23,713 nt of DNA from Oscillibacter sp. (GTDB lineage: Bacteria; Bacillota; Clostridia; Oscillospirales; Oscillospiraceae), in the NCBI GenBank assembly GCA_003487665.1, contig DNFA01000050.1, forward strand, positions 1-23,713, read 5' to 3'. The notes beneath the pieces are model-generated. The model did not search any database. It had not been told where the DNA came from and worked only from the letters and a program-made list of their open reading frames with translations. Each line of letters opens with the position of its first letter. Positions within the stretch are counted from its first letter, which is position 1. The position numbers were made by a program, and so were the translations under genes. Shown here one piece after another: positions 1-9,601 of this stretch.

Positions 1-801
1 TTAGATGATGTGCTTGGCGGCCAGGATGCCTGCCAGCTTGTCGGTGGTAGCCTTGTCAGCGCCCTCGAGCATCATGCCCGCGCCCTTCTGAGGAGGCGTG
101 AAGGAGGTCAGAATGTTGGTGGGAGAACCGGCCAGACCGATGGTGCTCTTGTCGATCAGGGGGTGATCCTTCAGGGTCTCGTAGGTCATGGTGACCAGAG
201 GCTTGCTGTAGCACTCGAACGCGCCGCCCACGGACAGGTAACGCGGGGTGTTCAGCTCCTTGATGCAGGTGATCATGCAGGGGGTCTTGACCTTGATGGT
301 CATGTAGCCGTCCTCCAGCATGCGCTTCACGGTCAGGGTGTCGCCGTCCTTGGTGATCTCGCCGGCATAGGTGACCTGGGGCAGATGCAGCTTCTCAGCG
401 ATCTGCGGACCCACCTGAGCGGTATCACCGTCGATGGCCTGACGGCCAGCCAGGATGATGTCATCCTTCTCGATGCCGTAGGTATCGATAGCGGCGGCAA
501 TGATCTGGGAGGTGGCGTAGGTGTCGGAGCCGCCGAACTCACGGGCGGTGACCAGAACGCCTTCGTCCACGCCCATGGCCATCAGCTCACGCAGCATGCC
601 CTCGGCGGGAGGAGGACCCATGGTGAACGCCACGACCTTGCAGCCCAGCTCGTCCTTCAGAGCCAGAGCGGCCTCGACAGCGTTCAGGTCATCGGGGTTG
701 ATGATGGTCTGCATGGACGCACGATCCAGAGTACCATCGGGATTGACGGCCACCTTGCCGCTGGTGTCGGGAACTTGCTTTACGGTAACCAGAATCTTCA
801 T
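1..801 (-). CDS. etfB: Electron transfer flavoprotein, beta subunit
   Basis: This is a complete 266-residue EtfB, with its TAA stop at the very left edge of the window. EtfAB passes electrons to or from acyl-CoA dehydrogenases in the cytoplasm. In clostridia the butyryl-CoA dehydrogenase/Etf complex couples crotonyl-CoA reduction by NADH to ferredoxin reduction (flavin bifurcation). The N-terminus MKILVTVKQVPDT and the motif GRQAIDGDTAQVGP (about residues 118-131), which binds the nucleotide or flavin, are typical of the family. The start is supported by a GAGGAGGG ribosome binding site about 8 nt upstream. The gene lies 16 nt downstream of the acyl-CoA dehydrogenase gene, the usual clostridial bcd-etfB-etfA order, so etfA is expected just left of the window. 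Bifurcation itself is inferred from the family, not visible here. Confidence 0.95.
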   Translation of the reverse strand: MKILVTVKQVPDTSGKVAVNPDGTLDRASMQTIINPDDLNAVEAALALKDELGCKVVAFTMGPPPAEGMLRELMAMGVDEGVLVTAREFGGSDTYATSQIIAAAIDTYGIEKDDIILAGRQAIDGDTAQVGPQIAEKLHLPQVTYAGEITKDGDTLTVKRMLEDGYMTIKVKTPCMITCIKELNTPRYLSVGGAFECYSKPLVTMTYETLKDHPLIDKSTIGLAGSPTNILTSFTPPQKGAGMMLEGADKATTDKLAGILAAKHII

Positions 802-817
802 TGTCTATTCCCTCCTC

Positions 818-1957
<1,140 letters not shown>

Positions 1958-1997
1958 GTTGTTTCTCCTATATCTTTACTCTGTTTCGGAACGGTTC

Positions 1998-2435
1998 TTA
2001 TAAGGGCATCCAGCTGCCGCTGGCGGTGGCCAGCAGCTTGCCGGTGGCGGCATCGGTCAGCTCCGCCCGCTGGCGGATAAGGCTGCGTCCCGCCTTGACG
2101 ATGAATACCTTCAGGTGCAGCTCCATGCCGAAATCCACACCCCGCAGGAAGGATACCGTCATGTCCGTGGTGGTGGCCTCGTTGTCTCCGGCGGTGAAGT
2201 TGGCTACCACGCCGAAGGCCGTATCGAACATCCCGGCGATAGCGCCGCCGTGGATGCCGCCCTTCTCGTTGATCTGCCAGTCCTGGGTGGGGAAGGCGTA
2301 GGTGACAGTCTGCGCCTCGTAATCGCAGTCCACCAGACGCGCCCGCATTTTCTCGTCAAAGCCGCCGTCGTGCAGATTCAGATAATGCTCGGACTTCTCC
2401 CGCACCAGCTGGAGCCATGCTTGCTTCTTATCCAT
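1998..2435 (-). CDS. PaaI-family hotdog-fold acyl-CoA thioesterase
   Basis: This 145-residue single-domain hotdog protein has the PaaI/YbgC-like core motif NEKGGIHGGAIAGMFDTA (about residues 56-73). In it, the HGG and the following Asp correspond to residues that position the thioester and the nucleophilic water in PaaI-type thioesterases. The expected role is hydrolysis of an acyl-CoA in the cytoplasm. In this context it might release a free acid or clear a stalled CoA ester, but the substrate cannot be read from the sequence. It starts 9 nt after the AbfD stop, with a GAGAGGG ribosome binding site inside the end of that gene, so it is clearly co-transcribed with it. No signal peptide or membrane segment is seen. 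Confidence 0.85.
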   Translation of the reverse strand: MDKKQAWLQLVREKSEHYLNLHDGGFDEKMRARLVDCDYEAQTVTYAFPTQDWQINEKGGIHGGAIAGMFDTAFGVVANFTAGDNEATTTDMTVSFLRGVDFGMELHLKVFIVKAGRSLIRQRAELTDAATGKLLATASGSWMPL

Positions 2436-2444
2436 GCCACCCTC

Positions 2445-3920
2445 TCACTTCTGGATACCGGCAATGTTCTTTGCCAGCTTTTTCTTTTCCTGAATATTCC
2501 CCTGACGGGCGATCATGATGCGCTGCGCCTGGGGAGAGCCTGCGCCGTGCATGGACTCCGTGCGGTAGCCCACAGCGGCAGCACCCAGACACATATTTTC
2601 CAGGAAGCGCATGATCCGCTGGCGATCCTCAGTGCTGATGCCCTCGCGGGCGGCGAAGTACTTGTTGCAGATCTCGCCGATGGTCTCGCCGTTGTTGCCC
2701 ACCACGGTCTCGGACTTGAAGTCCGTCTCGCTGGGCATGGTGACCATCAGGCCGCCCGCGATGTCCTCAGCAAGACGCACGATCTCATAGGGGAAGCGGG
2801 TGACGTTCTGCTTGCAGACGTTGGCCAGCAGCAGGTCGATCTGATAGTTGCCCGCCTTGGTGGGGCAGCCCTCGCAGGAGCAGGCGATGCCGCAGGAGTA
2901 CAGGGTCTCGTTGAGGTGGGTCATCTCGATGAGCTTGTCCTTGACAGCGCTGGCCTTCTCCACGCCGTTGTACTCGGCGGCCAGCGCCGCCGCGCCGATG
3001 ACCACGTCGCCTACGCCTACCTTGCAGCCGCCGTAGCTCTGGCGGTGATAACCGGCGAAGCGCTCCACGATGGTGCCGGCGAACTCATATTCGCCGTTGA
3101 GGAAGATGTACTCGTTGGGGATAAAGACGTGATCCAGAACCACCAGAGCCTCCTGCCCGCCGAACTTGGCGTTGCCCACGTCGATGCAGCCCTCCTCCAT
3201 CTTGCGGGTGTCGCAGGACTGGCGGCCGTAGATCATATACAGACCCTCGGCGTCGGTGGGGCAGGCGAAGGACACGGCATAGTCCTTGTCCGCCTCGCCC
3301 ATGGCGATGGTGGGCATAAAGATATGCCAGTGGGAGTTGATGGAGCCGGTCTGGTGGCACTTGGCGCCGCAGACCACGATGCCGTCGGGGCGGCGCTCCA
3401 CCACATGGACGTACATATCCGGGTCGGTCTGGTCGTGAGGGGCCTTGGAGCGGTCGCCCTTGGGATCGGTCATGGCGCCGTCCACCGTCAGGTCGTTGTC
3501 CTGCACGTAGATGAGGAACTTCTTGAAATTCTCGTGGTAGTGGGTTCCGTACTTCTCGTCGATCTCGTAGGTGGAGGAGAACACGGCGTTGAAGGCGTCC
3601 ATGCCCACACAGCGCTGGAAGCAGCTGGCGGTCTTCTGACCCAGCAGGCGCTGCATCTTTACCTTTTTCACCAGATCCTCGCTGGACTGGTGGAGGTGGG
3701 TAAAGCGGTTGATCTTGTGGCCGGTCAGGCTGGAGGTAGCGGTCATCAGGTCCTCATATTGAGGGTCCTGGGCCAGGGCGTAGGTCATGGCCACGCAGTT
3801 GATGGAGGGCCGGATCATGGGGTGATCCACCCAGTTGTCGATCTTCTCGCCAAACATGTAGACACGGGTGTTCAGCTTACGCAGGGAGTCGATATACTCC
3901 TTCGCGGTCATCAATGCCAT
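2445..3920 (-). CDS. abfD: 4-hydroxybutyryl-CoA dehydratase / vinylacetyl-CoA isomerase
   Basis: This 491-residue enzyme belongs to the flavin- and [4Fe-4S]-containing 4-hydroxybutyryl-CoA dehydratase family. It dehydrates 4-hydroxybutyryl-CoA to crotonyl-CoA by a radical mechanism and usually also isomerises vinylacetyl-CoA. From memory, the protein follows the C. aminobutyricum enzyme almost throughout. All four cluster ligands are recognisable: Cys100 and Cys104 in SCFQRCVG, His292 in AGYHRQSYGG and Cys299 in GGCKVG. Substrate-pocket segments such as VDGAMTDPKGDR and HQTGSINSH are also present. These features separate it from related 4-hydroxyphenylacetate 3-hydroxylases, which lack the cluster ligands. 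An AAGGAGG site precedes the ATG. The gene sits between a FabZ-like gene and a thioesterase gene, and crotonase and butyryl-CoA dehydrogenase in the same series would carry the product to butyryl-CoA. The enzymes that make 4-hydroxybutyryl-CoA are not in the window. Confidence 0.95.
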   Translation of the reverse strand: MALMTAKEYIDSLRKLNTRVYMFGEKIDNWVDHPMIRPSINCVAMTYALAQDPQYEDLMTATSSLTGHKINRFTHLHQSSEDLVKKVKMQRLLGQKTASCFQRCVGMDAFNAVFSSTYEIDEKYGTHYHENFKKFLIYVQDNDLTVDGAMTDPKGDRSKAPHDQTDPDMYVHVVERRPDGIVVCGAKCHQTGSINSHWHIFMPTIAMGEADKDYAVSFACPTDAEGLYMIYGRQSCDTRKMEEGCIDVGNAKFGGQEALVVLDHVFIPNEYIFLNGEYEFAGTIVERFAGYHRQSYGGCKVGVGDVVIGAAALAAEYNGVEKASAVKDKLIEMTHLNETLYSCGIACSCEGCPTKAGNYQIDLLLANVCKQNVTRFPYEIVRLAEDIAGGLMVTMPSETDFKSETVVGNNGETIGEICNKYFAAREGISTEDRQRIMRFLENMCLGAAAVGYRTESMHGAGSPQAQRIMIARQGNIQEKKKLAKNIAGIQK

Positions 3921-3939
3921 TTTCGTTTCCTCCTTAAAT

Positions 3940-4371
3940 TTACCGCATAGCTATTGTTATATCGCCGTTGGCCGCCTGCTCCTGATGAATGTATATTTCG
4001 GCAGCGCAAGTGACGATGGCTTTTTCTCTTTTCTCGGAAATAATATTTGCATGGATTTCAAGGGTGTCTCCCGGCAGGATCTTTTTTCGAAAACTCACCT
4101 TGTCAACGCCTAAAAGGAGCGGCGTTTTTCCAGCGTAGCGCAGTGTTGACATCAGCAGGATATCCACCGCCTGCGCCATACATTCTATAGAGTATACGCC
4201 CGGCAGTATCGGCTCTTCCGGGAAGTGTCCGAGGAAGATGTCCATTTTAGGATCCACGAAAAAGACGGCGCGGATATCCTCTCCGGGGCTCAAATCTTCT
4301 ACCGATGTCACCAGAAGCATCGGCTCGCGGTGCGGCAGGATCGTTTTGATCTCATCTTGATTCAGCTTCAT
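3940..4371 (-). CDS. FabZ-like hotdog dehydratase
   Basis: This 143-residue hotdog-fold protein resembles 3-hydroxyacyl-ACP dehydratase FabZ. Catalytic residues are visible as His49 in FLGHFPEEPILPGVY and Glu63 in SIECMAQA, and the N-terminal ILPHREPMLL motif is typical. I start it at the ATG at 4371, because the longer upstream reading runs into the crotonase gene in another frame and has no family similarity. It lies 8 nt after the crotonase stop and about 19 nt before AbfD. Its base composition is visibly more AT-rich than its neighbours, with many TTT, ATA and AAA runs, which suggests a separate origin. In this operon it might hydrate or dehydrate a CoA ester, or supply an acyl-ACP step. 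It could also be a dehydratase-fold protein with another role. Family is sure; role is not. Confidence 0.85.
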   Translation of the reverse strand: MKLNQDEIKTILPHREPMLLVTSVEDLSPGEDIRAVFFVDPKMDIFLGHFPEEPILPGVYSIECMAQAVDILLMSTLRYAGKTPLLLGVDKVSFRKKILPGDTLEIHANIISEKREKAIVTCAAEIYIHQEQAANGDITIAMR

Positions 4372-4379
4372 AACGCAAT

Positions 4380-5156
4380 TTACCCGTTCTGAAAGTTGGC
4401 GGGGCGCTTTTCCAGGAACGCGCCCATGCCCTCCTTCTGGTCGGCGGTGGCGAAGCACATGGCGAACAGCTCGTTCTCCACGGCGATGCCGTCGTCCATG
4501 TCCATCTGCATGCCCCGGTCGATGCAGGCCTTGGCATACTTCACGGCGATGGGGGCGTTCTTGGTAAAGGACTCAGCCATCTCCAGCGCGCCGTCCATGA
4601 GCGCTTCCGGGGCAAAGACAGCGTTGACAAGGCCAATCTTTTCCGCCTCGTCGGCCTTGATCATCTTACCGGAGAAGATCAGCTCCTTGGCCTTGGCCAC
4701 GCCTACGCGGCGGGGCAGGCGCTGGGTGCCGGAGAAGCCGGGGGTAATGCCCAGACCTACCTCAGGCTGGCCGAACTTGGCCTTCTCGGAGGCCAGGATG
4801 ATGTCGCAACTCAGCGCCAGCTCACAGCCGCCGCCCAGAGCGAAGCCGTTGACCGCGGCGATGGTGGGGAACTCCAGCTTTTCGATGCGGCGCATAAGGG
4901 CGCTGCCCCGCTGACCCCAGCGGCGGCCGCCGTCCAGATCCAGCGGATACTGCTCGCCGATGTCGGCACCGGCCACGAAGGAGCGGCCCTCGCCGGTAAG
5001 GATCAGGCAGCGGACGTCCCGGTCGCTCTCCAGCGCCGCCACCACCTGCTCCAGCTCCGTGATAACCGTGCTGTTCAGGGCGTTCAGCGCCTCGGGACGG
5101 TCAATGGTCACGATGGCGATGCCATCTTGATTTTCGCAGCGTATCGTTTGGTACAT
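4380..5156 (-). CDS. crt: Crotonase / enoyl-CoA hydratase
   Basis: This 258-residue enoyl-CoA hydratase/isomerase superfamily member probably interconverts 3-hydroxybutyryl-CoA and crotonyl-CoA. The oxyanion-hole segment FVAGADIGE (about residues 60-68) and the segment ALGGGCELALSCD are present. Both catalytic glutamates are in place: Glu112 in GGCEL and Glu132 in FGQPEVGLG, equivalent to rat Glu144 and Glu164. This favours a true hydratase over an isomerase-only relative. An AAAGGAG site precedes the chosen ATG. It is the first gene after a strong terminator-like hairpin that follows PFOR-1, so it may begin a second transcriptional segment. With AbfD and the acyl-CoA dehydrogenase it forms a butyryl-CoA-forming module. 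Confidence 0.93.
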   Translation of the reverse strand: MYQTIRCENQDGIAIVTIDRPEALNALNSTVITELEQVVAALESDRDVRCLILTGEGRSFVAGADIGEQYPLDLDGGRRWGQRGSALMRRIEKLEFPTIAAVNGFALGGGCELALSCDIILASEKAKFGQPEVGLGITPGFSGTQRLPRRVGVAKAKELIFSGKMIKADEAEKIGLVNAVFAPEALMDGALEMAESFTKNAPIAVKYAKACIDRGMQMDMDDGIAVENELFAMCFATADQKEGMGAFLEKRPANFQNG

Positions 5157-5194
5157 CGTACATGTCTCCTTTCTGTGCAGGGAAGGGAATCGTT

Positions 5195-5231
5195 GAAAAG
5201 GGGGAGCCGCCTGCGGTCAGGCGGTTCCCCC
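5195..5231 (-). terminator. Intrinsic terminator or attenuator between PFOR-1 and crotonase
   Basis: Arms at 5200-5213 and 5218-5231 pair over 14 bp with one G-U pair, around a 4-nt loop. On the minus strand the stem is followed by TTTTC. This is a typical rho-independent terminator. As both flanking genes run leftward, it may end or reduce transcription between the PFOR half and the butyryl-CoA half. A smaller hairpin (AGCGCC/GGCGCT, about 5254-5269) overlaps the PFOR-1 stop codon just upstream. Confidence 0.8.
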
Positions 5232-5263
5232 GCAGCGCATGAGATATCAGCGCCAGGCGGCGC

Positions 5264-8200
5264 TCAGTCCTGCGCCATCTTCTTGTACTTGGCGTAGCGC
5301 GCCTTTACGTCGGTGATTTCCTTGGCGTAGAGGGCGTCGGCCTTCTCCGGGAAGTTGTTCTTCAGGGAGGCGAAGCGGTTCTCGCCCATGAGGAAGTCCA
5401 TGAGCTTGTCCGTGTCAGGCTCCGGGGAATCCAGCTGGAAGGGGTTCTTGCCCTCTGCGATCCGGCGGGGATCATAGCGGTACAGGTGCCAGTAGCCGCA
5501 CTCCACGGCCTTCTTCATTTCCAGCTGCGAATTGCCCATACCGGCCTTGATGTGCTGCTCCAGGCAGGGGCAGTAGCAGATGACGATGGAGGGGCCGTCA
5601 TAGGACTCGGCCTCCCGCAGGGCACGCAGCGTCTGCGCCTGATCTGCGCCCATGGCCACCTGCGCCACATACACATAGCCGTACTGCATCAGGATGCCGC
5701 CCAGATCCTTCTTTGCCACCTGCTTGCCGCCGGCGGCAAATTTGGCGGTGGCACTGGTGGGCGTGGCCTTGGATGCCTGTCCGCCGGTGTTGGAGTACAC
5801 CTCGGTGTCCAGCACCAGCAGGTTCACGTCACGGTTCTGCGCCATCACATGGTCGATGCCGCCGAAGCCGATGTCATACGCCCAGCCGTCGCCGCCCACA
5901 GCCCAGATGGACTTCTTGGCCAGATAGGCTCTGTTCTCAAGGATGTATTTCACGTCCTCCGTCTGCTGGGCCTTTTCCAGCGCGGCCAGCAGCGCGTCAG
6001 TGACGGCACGGGAGCTCTCGTGCTTATTCCACCCGTTCTGGTAGGCCTCCACCGCTTCCGCGGCAATACCCGCGGACTTGATGGCGTCCAGACGGAGCAG
6101 CAGCTCCTTACGGATGGCGTCCTGCGCGTGGAAGAAGCCGTAGGCAAACTCGGCGTTGTCCTCAAACAGGGAGTGCTCCCACGCGGGGCCGTGGCCGTGG
6201 CAGTCCTTGCAGTAGGGCAGGATCGGTGCGCCGCCGCTGATGGCGGAGGAGCAGCCGGCGGCGTTGCCGGCGTACATGTGGTCGCCGAACAGCTGGCTCA
6301 GGAGCTTGATGTACGTCGTCTCCGCGCAGCCAGCGCAGGCAGCGGAGAACTGGAAGTAGGGCTTGGCGAACTGGATGCTCTTCACGGACTTGTCGCTGAT
6401 AACGTCCGGCTTCAGATACTTCTCGTCCATCGCCACCTGATCGAACAGGGGCTGCTCTGCCTTCATCTCCTCGAAGGGAGCCATGGTCAGCGCGCCCTCG
6501 GCGGGGCACGCCGTCAGGCACACGCCGCAGCCCAGGCAATCGTAGGGGGACACCTGCATCCGGAAGGCATACGCCGGAGCGTCCTTGCCCAGGCCCTTGG
6601 CCGGCGCGGTGACAAATCCGGCGGGCACCTGTGCCTTTTCCTCCTCGGTCAGCAGCACCGGGCGGATGGCCGCGTGGGGACAGCTCATGGCGCAGCGGTT
6701 GCACTGGATGCACGCCGCGGCGTCCCACTTGGGTACGGCGGTGGCCACACCGCGCTTGGAATAGGCGGAGGTGCCGTTCTCCCACGTGCCGTCCAGCACG
6801 CCGTGCTTCTGGAACACGGACACGGGCAGCTTGTCGCCCTGCTGCCGATCCATGGGCAGCACAATGTCGCGGACAAAGGGCGTGGCGCTGATCTCGGCGG
6901 CAGGTGCGTCCTGCGCGTCCGCCCACGCCGCGGGAATGTCCACCTTCACGGCGGCGTTTACGCCCACATCCACGGCCTTGTCGTTCAGATCCACGATCTT
7001 CTGCCCGGCCTTCTTGAAATAGGTGGCGTAGTTGTTCTTCTTCATATCCGCCACAGCCACATCCATGGGGATGACCTTGGTCAGGGCGAAGAACGCGCCC
7101 TGCAGGATATTGTTGGTGTGCTTGCCCAGGCCGATCTCCGCCGCCAGCTTCGCCGCGTCAATGATATAGAACTGCGCGTGCTTCCGCGCCAGATCCCGCT
7201 TCATCTTGGCGGGGAGGTGCTCCTCCAGCTCCTCCGTCGTCCACGGGCAGTTCAGCAGGAACGTGCCGCCGTCCTTCAGATCCTCGGTCAGGTCGTACTT
7301 CTTGACATATGTCGGCGCGTGGCAGGCCACAAAGTCGGCGGAGGACACCAGATAGGTGCTGCGGATGGGCATGTCACCGAAGCGCAGATGGCTCTGGGTC
7401 AGGCCGCCGGATTTCATGGAGTCGTAGGAGAAATACGCCTGGGCGTGCTTGTCAGCCACCAGGCCGATGGTGGAAATGGCGTTCTTGTTGGCGCCCACGG
7501 TGCCGTCGCCGCCCAGACCCCAGATCTTGCAGGAGATCTCGCCGGGATGGGGGAACTCCACGTTCTCATAGGTCAGAGAGGTGTGGGTCACATCGTCGTT
7601 GATGCCGATGGTAAAGTTGTTTTTCGGTGTCTCCTGCCGCAGGTTGTCGTATACGGCGATCAGCTGGCCGGGAGTGGTGTCCTTGCTGGACAGACCGTAG
7701 CGGCCGCCCACCACGCGGATGTCGCCGCGTCCGGCCTGATTCAGCGCCGTTACCACGTCCAGATACACCGGCTCACCCACGGAGCCCGTCTCCTTGCTGC
7801 GATCCAGCACGGCGATGCGCTTGCAGCTGGCGGGGATGGCGGCGGAGAAATCGGGCACGGAGAAGGGGCGGTACAGATGGATCTGCACCATGCCCACCTT
7901 GCGTCCGCAGGCGTTGAGGTAGTCCACTGTCTCCCGCAGTGCCTCGGTGACGGAGCACATGGCCACCACGACCTCCTCGGCGTCGGGCGCGCCGTAGTAA
8001 TTGAACAGCTTGTAGTCCCGGCCGGTGATTTTATTGATCTCGTCCATGTAGTGCTGCACGGTACCGGGCACGATGGCACTCTTGACGTTAGCGCCCTCCT
8101 TGCACTGGAAGTACACGTCGGGGTTCACGTTGTTGCCGCGGTTGGTGGGATGCTCCGGATTCAGAGCGTCCCGGCGGAAGGCCTTCAGTGCCTCGTAGTC

Positions 8201-8788
8201 GATCAGACCCCGCAGCTCCTCATAGTCCAGCGCCTCGATGCGCTGCATCTCGTGGGAGGTGCGGAAGCCGTCAAAGCAGTGCATGAAGGCGTACTTCGCT
8301 TTGATGGCGGACAGGTGCGCCACCGCCGCCAGATCCATGGCCTCTTGCGGGGAGGCGGACATCAGCATGGCGTAGCCGGTGGTGCGGCAGGTCATAAAGT
8401 CCGTATGGTCGCCGAAAATGGAGTGATGGTTGCTGGTGACCACGCGGGATGCGATGTGCATCACGCTGGGGAGGAACTGTCCGCCCATGGCGTACATAGC
8501 CGGGATCATCAGCATCAGTCCCTGAGAGGACGTGAACGTGGTGGTCAGGGCGCCCGCCTGCAGGGAGCCGTGGCAGGTGCCGGCGGCACCGGCCTCGGAC
8601 TGCATCTGGATCACGTCCACCGGCGTGCCGAACAGGTTCTTTTTCCCCTTGGCGGACCACTCATCCACCTTTTCCGCCATAGGGGAGGACGGCGTGATGG
8701 GATAAATGGCCGCCACCTCAGTAAAGGCGTAGGCAGAATGGGCGGCGGCGGTATTGCCGTCCATGACCACATAATTCTTTTTGCTCAT
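5264..8788 (-). CDS. 2-oxoacid:ferredoxin oxidoreductase, PFOR type (paralogue 1)
   Basis: This 1174-residue single-chain homodimer-type pyruvate:ferredoxin/flavodoxin oxidoreductase converts a 2-oxoacid plus CoA to acyl-CoA, CO2 and reduced ferredoxin in the cytoplasm. Seen in order are YPITPSSPMAE (domain I, Thr32), the two-cluster ferredoxin domain (CIQCNRCAMSCPH and CLGCGVCLTACP), the proximal cluster segment CAGCAET, and the TPP segment GGDGWAYDIG with DTEVYSNTGGQ. The substrate arginine Arg115 is kept, but the next residues read VVTSNHH, whereas paralogue 2 and typical PFORs have a TLSAHAL-like segment. Near the proximal cluster, CAGCAE replaces CAGCGE and SAISGGAP replaces the usual SxYGGSxP. 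I chose the ATG at 8788, which aligns with paralogue 2, over a TTG 12 nt earlier. It begins 15 nt after the aldolase gene. Pyruvate is the default substrate; a different 2-oxoacid is possible. Confidence 0.93.
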   Translation of the reverse strand: MSKKNYVVMDGNTAAAHSAYAFTEVAAIYPITPSSPMAEKVDEWSAKGKKNLFGTPVDVIQMQSEAGAAGTCHGSLQAGALTTTFTSSQGLMLMIPAMYAMGGQFLPSVMHIASRVVTSNHHSIFGDHTDFMTCRTTGYAMLMSASPQEAMDLAAVAHLSAIKAKYAFMHCFDGFRTSHEMQRIEALDYEELRGLIDYEALKAFRRDALNPEHPTNRGNNVNPDVYFQCKEGANVKSAIVPGTVQHYMDEINKITGRDYKLFNYYGAPDAEEVVVAMCSVTEALRETVDYLNACGRKVGMVQIHLYRPFSVPDFSAAIPASCKRIAVLDRSKETGSVGEPVYLDVVTALNQAGRGDIRVVGGRYGLSSKDTTPGQLIAVYDNLRQETPKNNFTIGINDDVTHTSLTYENVEFPHPGEISCKIWGLGGDGTVGANKNAISTIGLVADKHAQAYFSYDSMKSGGLTQSHLRFGDMPIRSTYLVSSADFVACHAPTYVKKYDLTEDLKDGGTFLLNCPWTTEELEEHLPAKMKRDLARKHAQFYIIDAAKLAAEIGLGKHTNNILQGAFFALTKVIPMDVAVADMKKNNYATYFKKAGQKIVDLNDKAVDVGVNAAVKVDIPAAWADAQDAPAAEISATPFVRDIVLPMDRQQGDKLPVSVFQKHGVLDGTWENGTSAYSKRGVATAVPKWDAAACIQCNRCAMSCPHAAIRPVLLTEEEKAQVPAGFVTAPAKGLGKDAPAYAFRMQVSPYDCLGCGVCLTACPAEGALTMAPFEEMKAEQPLFDQVAMDEKYLKPDVISDKSVKSIQFAKPYFQFSAACAGCAETTYIKLLSQLFGDHMYAGNAAGCSSAISGGAPILPYCKDCHGHGPAWEHSLFEDNAEFAYGFFHAQDAIRKELLLRLDAIKSAGIAAEAVEAYQNGWNKHESSRAVTDALLAALEKAQQTEDVKYILENRAYLAKKSIWAVGGDGWAYDIGFGGIDHVMAQNRDVNLLVLDTEVYSNTGGQASKATPTSATAKFAAGGKQVAKKDLGGILMQYGYVYVAQVAMGADQAQTLRALREAESYDGPSIVICYCPCLEQHIKAGMGNSQLEMKKAVECGYWHLYRYDPRRIAEGKNPFQLDSPEPDTDKLMDFLMGENRFASLKNNFPEKADALYAKEITDVKARYAKYKKMAQD

Positions 8789-8803
8789 ATTTTTTCCCAA
8801 CTT

Positions 8804-9601
8804 TCACTTTTCACCGTGGAAGGCTGCGATGTCTGCCTTCGCCATGTTCATAAAGATCGCGGTATCGCAGGAATATCCCACAAAGCGGACGCCCATTTCC
8901 AGCAGCCTTCTGCCGGACTCCGCAGAGTCGGCGAAGCAGCCCACCTGCACGCCCTTTGCCGCCGCCTTGCGGCAGATCTCGCCGATCAACTCCATGACTC
9001 TGGGGTGGGTGATCTGCCCGATGATGCCGAGGGAGGCGGACAGGTCATAGGGTCCCACGAACACAATGTCTACGCCGTCCACGCTGAGGATCTCGTCCAG
9101 ATTGTCGATGGCCTTCTGTCCCTCCGCCTGAAGGATCACCACCGTGTCCTGCGCCTGCGTGAAGTACTCCGCACCCGGCACCGCGCCGTAGGCGGCGGAG
9201 CGGACAAAGCGGCAGGTGCCACGGGTGCCGCGGGGAGAGAATTTCGCGGCGGATACAGCGGTGCGCGCCTGATCGGCACTGTCAATCTGGGGGATCATAA
9301 CTGCACCGGCACCAACGTCCAGCGCCTGATCGATCCAGATATCCGTCCCACGGGGAACGCGAACCACAGGGCAGACGCCGGACACATTGGCGGCGCGGAT
9401 CAGATTCTGCAGATTTTCAAATGTGCCGGGGCCATGTTCCATATCCAGCAACACAAAATCATATCCGGCGTAACCGGCAGCCTCCACAAAGGCGGGGTCG
9501 GAGGTAATCATAAAGGGGCCGAAAGCACCCTGCTCCGATGCCATGGCAGCCTTGAAGTTCTTAACGCTTTCCATTGTCGGCATAGTAACGTTTCTTTCCA
9601 T
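8804..9601 (-). CDS. HpcH/HpaI-family class II aldolase
   Basis: This 265-residue metal-dependent aldolase has the HpcH/HpaI (TIM-barrel, pyruvate-type) fold. Members cleave 4-hydroxy-2-oxoacids to pyruvate plus an aldehyde; HpaI itself releases pyruvate and succinate semialdehyde. Residues matching E. coli HpaI are visible with identical spacing: His56 in DMEHGPG, Arg81 in VVRVPRG, metal ligand Glu160 in LQAEG and metal ligand Asp186 in GPYDLSAS. The start has an AGGAGG site about 7 nt upstream. It lies between the aminotransferase and PFOR-1 genes. This context suggests that a transaminated amino acid gives a 2-oxoacid which is either cleaved here or oxidised by PFOR-1. The true aldehyde co-product is unknown; oxaloacetate decarboxylation or a sugar-acid substrate cannot be excluded. 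Confidence 0.88.
   Translation of the reverse strand: MERNVTMPTMESVKNFKAAMASEQGAFGPFMITSDPAFVEAAGYAGYDFVLLDMEHGPGTFENLQNLIRAANVSGVCPVVRVPRGTDIWIDQALDVGAGAVMIPQIDSADQARTAVSAAKFSPRGTRGTCRFVRSAAYGAVPGAEYFTQAQDTVVILQAEGQKAIDNLDEILSVDGVDIVFVGPYDLSASLGIIGQITHPRVMELIGEICRKAAAKGVQVGCFADSAESGRRLLEMGVRFVGYSCDTAIFMNMAKADIAAFHGEK

Noticed and set aside
8789..8800. TTG start four codons before the chosen PFOR-1 ATG
   Set aside because: The ATG at 8788 aligns residue for residue with PFOR-2, and the TTG offers no better ribosome binding site.
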